Part shown: positions 58,705-64,000 of the stretch, one piece after another
Layout of the letters: each line of letters opens with the position of its first letter
Position numbering within the stretch: the stretch's first letter is position 1
Assembly (NCBI GenBank): GCA_027924585.1
Contig: BSBM01000261.1
Coordinates: forward strand, 1,597,501 to 1,661,500
From: Larix kaempferi
Taxonomy: Eukaryota > Streptophyta > Pinopsida > Pinales > Pinaceae
Length of the DNA stretch: 64,000 nt
Reading direction: 5' to 3'
The notes under the pieces: model-generated
Seen by the model: the letters and a program-made list of their open reading frames with translations, nothing else
Told to the model about the DNA's origin: nothing
Database searches by the model: none
Translations under genes and position numbers: made by a program

Positions 58705-58751
58705 TGGTATCAAAGCGGATGTTCATTTTTCCAACATGGTATCAAAGCGGA
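58705..58751 (+). other. Copia primer binding site within a 32-bp tandem duplication
   Basis: TGGTATCAAAGC matches the initiator Met-tRNA primer site of plant copia elements (TGGTATCAGAGC) at all but one base. The unit 58688-58719, spanning the LTR end and primer site, is repeated at 58720-58751. Confidence 0.8.
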
Positions 58752-59220
58752 AAGATCTTGAGTCCAATTTCAATCAAGTCCATAGATGAGTGAAAGTTAG
58801 AAATCAACAAGATTAAAGGAGGCATCATTTTTTATGCATGCATCAGTTGCAAAGGCAAGCAATTATTTTAAATCTTTATAAAGGAAAACTTTTAGAAGGG
58901 TTTTGATTTTTAAATAACACAAAGAAAGAAACGGATCCACGAAAGCCCTTGACAAGGAACGAGAAGACACAAAACCCATGACCAAGGTGCTCCCGACCAA
59001 ACAAAAAATAGATTGTTAAGAGAAAAATAGAGCTGCACACAAAATGTTCCCACCAACAACATAATCATGCTATCCAGAATACGAACCAACGAAAAAAGGA
59101 GCCCTATGGTCTTTGTTATGAGAAAGTCAACCACTGAGTGAATCAGTCACCAAAAGAACAAGCATCGTTAGTGGAATCATGGCCTTGGGAAGCATACACA
59201 GCCCCGAGCAGAGATGCCAC

Positions 59221-60682
59221 CAATGTTACAAAAACCAAACCGGTGGTCGAACCGGCCGACCTCAAGAACCGAAACCGGACTGGAACCAGACCAAAACCGA
59301 GAAAAAAACCGGTCCACCAAAAATTCAAATTTTGAAAAATTATATATATATGTATATGGTCAACCATGTGAATCAAAACCATTATACACAAATTTGCAAA
59401 AAGGGCTCCTGTATGTATTTTGCTAGGTGCCATACTGAGGAGTGAGCATATTTCACTTGAATCATATGTCTAACATGCTGAGGAAACTGTCGTTGTTAAA
59501 AGGGTTGTTTCAAGGCTGTTGTAACAGACTGTCACCTTGGAATATGCCCACAAAAGTTTCTTTTAACTACATAGCAGTGTTACACGGGTACGCATCCCCA
59601 AGGGTAGGAAACACGCTTCCACGCCCCCTCACGTTTCAGAAACTTGGAAACTCCATTGGAAATGTCCCCCCCACATCCCCATTTGAAGGAAACTCAAGGA
59701 AACACAAAAGGGAAATGTTTCCCTCCTAAAAATGGCGTCCCTATGTTTCCTTTGACAATTTTTTACCAAAAAATAAAAAAATAAATGATAAAGGACCATG
59801 CCGTCCACTATTTTCCTTCTCAGTAGCCTCGATTTCCTTTTGTTGTTCAATATGGTTGTATTTCCGAATTTGTTTTATCAGTTATAGTTTATGTACGGTT
59901 GTATTTCATTTGATGTACGCTGTGAACTTGTATTAATCTTTAGATTATAAAATTAAAGACTTTAATGATTTATGCTCCAACTTTCAATTTTTATGTATTA
60001 TAATAAAAATTTGTAGTATTCCTGGTGGGGTCCCCTATGTTGAAGACCCCGACGTACCCGTCGACATTTCCTAAAATTTGGGGAGGTACTTCTGCATATG
60101 TCATTTCTACGTTTCCCCGCCCCCACGTCCCCGCATCCCAGAAACTTGGGGGAACATTGCTACACAGTTAGTTCAGAGTTGTTGTTAGGGGCTACGGCTG
60201 CTCAAAGTCTCTTTACTACTGTAGGTAACTACTATTAGGTGTATTTTATTTATGATGATATAACTAGGACTGTTGTAGGTACTTAGCATACCCTTTTAAG
60301 GCTGCTACACTTCCCAAGAATGTCAAGAATGATTCTTAACTCAAAATACTCAAGTGAATAGTGTGAGAGAAATAGAGCGGTTGGTGTTGCTTTTATTGCT
60401 TTCTTAGGGGTTTAGGGTTATCTAGAACCTTCCCCACTCAACCAACTTTTTTTATTTGAAAAAAAAAAATTAAAAAATGGCCTCTTAAATGTCGTTGTAT
60501 AGTTCTGGAATCTGTACTGAACCGGTCAAAACCGGAACCGAAACCAGAAAACCGGCCGAAACTGGTCAGAACCGGCCGGTTCCGTACGGAATCGATCATT
60601 TCCGGTTTGAGACACCGATGAGGCCTCTGAACTAGTCGAACCGACCGATTTTGCCAGAATCGGTCCGGTTTTTGTAACATTG
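59221..60682. mobile_element. hAT element with CCGGTT subterminal repeats (outer of a nested pair)
   Basis: GATGCCAC is repeated exactly at 59213-59220 and 60683-60690. The termini are perfect 16-bp inverted repeats, CAATGTTACAAAAACC. Dense AACCGG/CCGGTT motifs occupy 59235-59325 and 60515-60675. Length is 1462 bp including a 585-bp hAT insertion, and no transposase is present, so it is non-autonomous. Confidence 0.93.
59575..60159. mobile_element. hAT element with GGAAAC subterminal repeats (inner of a nested pair)
   Basis: Flanks CTACATAG (59567-59574) and CTACACAG (60160-60167) form an 8-bp target duplication with one mismatch. The left end CAGTGTTAC and the right end's complement CAATGTTCC are short inverted repeats. 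GGAAAC/GTTTCC and CCCC-rich motifs cluster at both ends, as in the element at 12257-13556, so the two may be one family. It is non-coding. Confidence 0.82.
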
Positions 60683-60704
60683 GATGCCACACACGCAAGC
60701 ATAT

Positions 60705-60815
60705 GCAATGGAAGAGACTTGACAGATGATAGACCAAGGAAATCCACATGAAGAAAACATGCAGTGGAAGAGACATAACAGATGATATACTAAGGAAACC
60801 TACATGAAGAAAAGA
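60705..60815. repeat. 56-bp tandem duplication
   Basis: Units start GCAATGGAAGAGAC at 60705 and GCAGTGGAAGAGAC at 60761, with several differences. Confidence 0.8.
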
Positions 60816-61439
60816 ATAGAACGAGATCATAACGCAAACATAGCATTCAACCATGGTCATATTATAAACACTAGGCCCAAGAAGAACAAACACAAGGCAT
60901 TCAAAAACCTACAAACAATCAAAAACCTACAAACAACAGAGGCTCACACCAAAGTAAAACAAAAATTAGTTCTAAGGCATGGGTAGACAAAGATCAAAAT
61001 AAGGTTGTTAGAGGGGGAGCAAAGTGCAGAGAGGAAGCAAGAAGCGGGAGTACGAAGCAACAATTTCTAAAAGACTCTAGAAGCAAAGCATACCCAAAGC
61101 GTATTTATATAATATATATCTTGATGCATATATATTCAAGAAAAGAATATAGAATGTCGAAGTTGCAAAACATATGACAACATAGGATTTTGTTCTACTT
61201 GTAGCAAATACTACATTTTTAAGAAGCTAGAAATGTAATCCATAGTAGATTAATGATAAATTAAAGCATCAAACATTTAATACACAAATAACTTCTACCA
61301 TCTATTAGTGATAACTTATAACATTGTCATCAAGTGATAAACCATAAAACCAACATAGATCCAAATCCTAGGCTCTATCGAGCACTGAGAGGGATCAAAT
61401 GTCCCGAGGGGCAAACCTCTCCTTGAATAGCTCCTTGAG

Positions 61440-61880
61440 TTCAATACCTGAGCCACCTAATCCTAAGCTCTAAAGTCTCTAGTTTAAGTCTCATATTTAC
61501 TTTTTACTTTGTATTATTCTTTTTTGTTTATGGCCGACATGATATTTATTACTTTTTACTTTGTATTATTTTGTTACTCGACAAACTCGACAAACACTCT
61601 AAAATCTCATATTTACTTTTTACTTTGTATTAAAAGTAAAAAGTAAAGTCTCTAGTTTAAGTCACATATTTACTTTTTACTTTGTATTATTCTTTTTTGT
61701 TTATGACCGACATAATATTTATCACCTAATCCTAAGTTCTAAAGTCTCTAGTTTAAGTCTCATATTTACTTTTTACTTTGTATTATTCTTTTTTGTTTAT
61801 GGCCAACATAATATTTATTACTTTTTACTTTGTATTATTCTTTTTTGTTTACTTTGTATTATTTTGTTACTCGACAAACG
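61440..61880. repeat. Complex local repeat array (TTTACTTTTTACTTTGTATT core)
   Basis: The core recurs six or more times in combination with 'CTAAAGTCTCTAGTTTAAGT', 'CTTTTTTGTTTATGGCCGAC' and 'TTTTGTTACTCGAC' blocks. A short inverted copy (AAAAGTAAAAAGTAAA) is at about 61630. Confidence 0.85.
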
Positions 61881-62930
61881 ACACATGTTACAAGATATCC
61901 CTCATACTGGGTTGTAGAGCGCCTCTCGGCGCAATTTACCTTCAAGTTTCAACCAGTGACATTTGTCATTAACAAACTATAACAAATAACATCTACCAAG
62001 AAATGAAACAAGGCATCATGACCAAGGAGTAATATGTATTGAACAGTTCAAACTTCAATTGTCATATGATGTTTGGAAAATAGGTCACAAGAAAGAAAAA
62101 TAATTCTTCTAAGTTCTAAAATCTAAACCAAAAAAGACAAATCATTCTACTATCTAACTAAGTTTTCTTCTTGCCACTAACAACTTCTAATTTATTTCCA
62201 ATGGTCTAACAACAGGAGTAGGTGAAAGTGATCATGGAACGCTAGGACAAGCACCACCATGAGCTACATGATGCCCATGGAGCGGTGGATGTTGTGAAGC
62301 TAAAGCTGCTACATCTAGAATTCTGCTAGTGTTGATAATGGTAGTGGGCGGGATTGGCATCTCTACTGCAAGATCATTGTCATGATTCCCATCAACCAAA
62401 GATTTGTTAATCCCTAGGTTGCGTCCGCAACTAGAGGGTTAAGATCCAACATAATTTCATGGCCCAGGTGATCCTCAATCCCGATAAGCCTCTTTCAAGG
62501 GACACGCAAGGTGCCTCTTGAAACTACTATTTTTAGCTATTAGGGTTACAAGGCTTGCATGTCGAATCAGAACACATATATGAGTTCTTTGCATGAAGAT
62601 AAATCCCATGAGACTATGTTCAATGACATGAAAGCAAATGTTATTTTTAGTAGTGTCTATTTTTAGATGTGCTATCTATAATAAGTGTTGTCATCAATGT
62701 TATCTTGACATTACACGACTCTTATTTGTTAGAAGGTGTAGCTGCAGTTTTTGGCATGTCTATTTTTAGCGAGTGGAGGGGCAGTGTCATGGTTCTGATG
62801 TGCAGTGTTGGATTTGTCATTGGGTTCTAGCTTGGATGGAGGATGTGTGGTTAGATTTTAGGATCATCATCATCGGGTGGCGATTGCCTCACACTTGGAC
62901 ACTTGACAACTAATATAGATATACTAGACT
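61881..62930. other. Intron or intergenic sequence, no gene seen
   Basis: No recognisable feature. Confidence 0.35.
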
Positions 62931-62934
62931 ACTC

Positions 62935-63970
62935 ATGATGGTTGATTTATGTTGTCGTATTTATGACATCATCCAAGTGTGGCGAATTGCTTTCCTAAGC
63001 TATCTTTGCTCTGTTTGGAGGTTCAAGTTCACTAGTTTGGCTTGTGCATGGATGTGTGTTGTTATTCCGAGAAAATTCAAGATTTATGCACTTGACTCAA
63101 TCTTGCATTATCTTTTTGGATATTGAAAATCATAAAATGGATATTTGCATACATGGAGAGAGTTTGCATGGCTTGGATTTGCAAGCATGAGTTCACATGC
63201 CTTACTCTAATTCGGCATTAGGAGAGGTCATTGTGCATGCATGACTGCATGGTTTATGGCTGAGTTTATTGGTGGAGTGAGGGAGTTAGCACACCATGCA
63301 AGGGATTGACTTGGAGTTCAATCCCTTCCATATCTCACACCTCTAGAGCACATACAATGGGAACCTCTTCTCCCATACTTCTATAAAGGCACTGTAGACC
63401 ACTGTTTTACAGATTGGATTCTTCTTGCAAGTTTCAAGAGTACTTCCATCTTTCTTCCATCCTTCTGGACTTGACAGCACTTCCATTACTACTTGCCAGA
63501 GATTGACAGGGCAACCCCTGGTGTACCGTATCTATGGATAATTCTTGCCTCTGTATATTATTAATATATCAAATAGATTTGACTATGATTTTGCTAGCTC
63601 TTTGAGTTTTGTGGTTGTTTCCTAAGAGCAACCATTCAGCAAGGATTGTGTTGTCAATCTTATGTATTTCTTTGAATTTATCTGCCGTGACTCAAGCTGC
63701 ATATTCCTTTTTATGCATTTGTTTTGAATTGTTCTTTCACTCAAAGTGCATATCATTCTCCACGTGTTTCCATTTTGTTGCTGAAATTTAATTAAAGAAA
63801 CCAATCCCACTTAGGCAATTTTATTTATAATGTTGACCTTGTTCTTGAGTGTTATCTGGGCGCTCGAGGGCAACTTAGTGTGCTGATTCATTCTAAGTTT
63901 ATACACATATTTACATGCAGAAATAACAGCACATAAAAAGCCCTAGGGACACCACCCCTATAGCTGGAAA
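62935..63970 (+). mobile_element. LTR-like relic with TATA box
   Basis: TGCATG-rich U3-like sequence leads to 'CTTCTATAAAGGCACTG' near 63380 and a transcript-like leader, resembling the blocks near 16.9 and 41.7 kb. It may extend past the window. Confidence 0.35.
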
Positions 63971-64000
63971 AGCTCCAACCCGAAAAGAGAGGCATATAAT

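Noticed and set aside
1-64000. CRISPR array, operons, bacterial genes, rRNA genes
   Set aside because: No regularly spaced repeats, bacterial-style gene packing or rRNA motifs; splice sites, SINEs and LTR elements show a plant nuclear genome.

Overview
This window looks like one slice of a very large, transposon-filled seed-plant genome, most likely a gymnosperm and probably a conifer. It is AT-rich with no dense gene content, and its Ty1/copia and Ty3/gypsy relics are old and stop-ridden. Families typical of such genomes lie nested in one another: a Penelope-like element with a GIY-YIG domain, several hAT elements, and tRNA-derived SINEs. Penelope-like elements are known in conifers (the 'Dryad' group), which supports the assignment, but the species cannot be read from the sequence.

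The only host gene I can support is on the minus strand and spans nearly the whole window. Five short exons (55160-55023, 54689-54656, 29457-29307, 29169-29113, 546-449) have consensus splice sites, compatible phases and one continuous stop-free frame. The frame encodes an Arg/Ser-rich stretch followed by a Glu/Lys-rich coiled coil, resembling plant zinc finger CCCH domain-containing protein 13-like proteins. The gene runs off both ends of the window. Two of its introns are about 25.2 kb and 28.6 kb and hold nearly everything else described here.

Layout from left to right. 1.7-2.5 kb: copia tail. 4.7-5.8 kb: LTR-like sequence. 8 kb: SINE. 9.8-14.4 kb: copia element (minus) broken by a LINE-like 3' fragment and a 1.3-kb hAT derivative. 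14.4-16.4 kb: unrecognised gene-like fragment plus a ~0.4-kb-armed inverted duplication. 16.4-25 kb: LTR relics, a gypsy gag and a MITE candidate. 25.8-26.9 kb: hAT remnant. 29-30 kb: two host exons. 31-32 kb: hAT with exact 8-bp target duplication. 33-34 kb: second copia tail. 35-39 kb: motif arrays and LTR relics. 41-45 kb: gypsy relic with a SINE inside gag. 45-46.4 kb: LINE-like 3' end. 46.4-51.9 kb: Penelope-like element as a large inverted repeat, interrupted in one arm by a 1.6-kb retroposon. 54.6-55.2 kb: two host exons. 58.5 kb: copia LTR with primer site. 59.2-60.7 kb: hAT within hAT. 61.5-61.9 kb: local repeat array.

The most interesting items are the inverted Penelope-like element with a hammerhead-core-like motif in its outer UTR, the retroposon whose empty site survives in the opposite arm, the giant-intron gene, and a set of hAT elements that each carry a different subterminal motif array. 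All calls come from reading the sequence; no database search was run.
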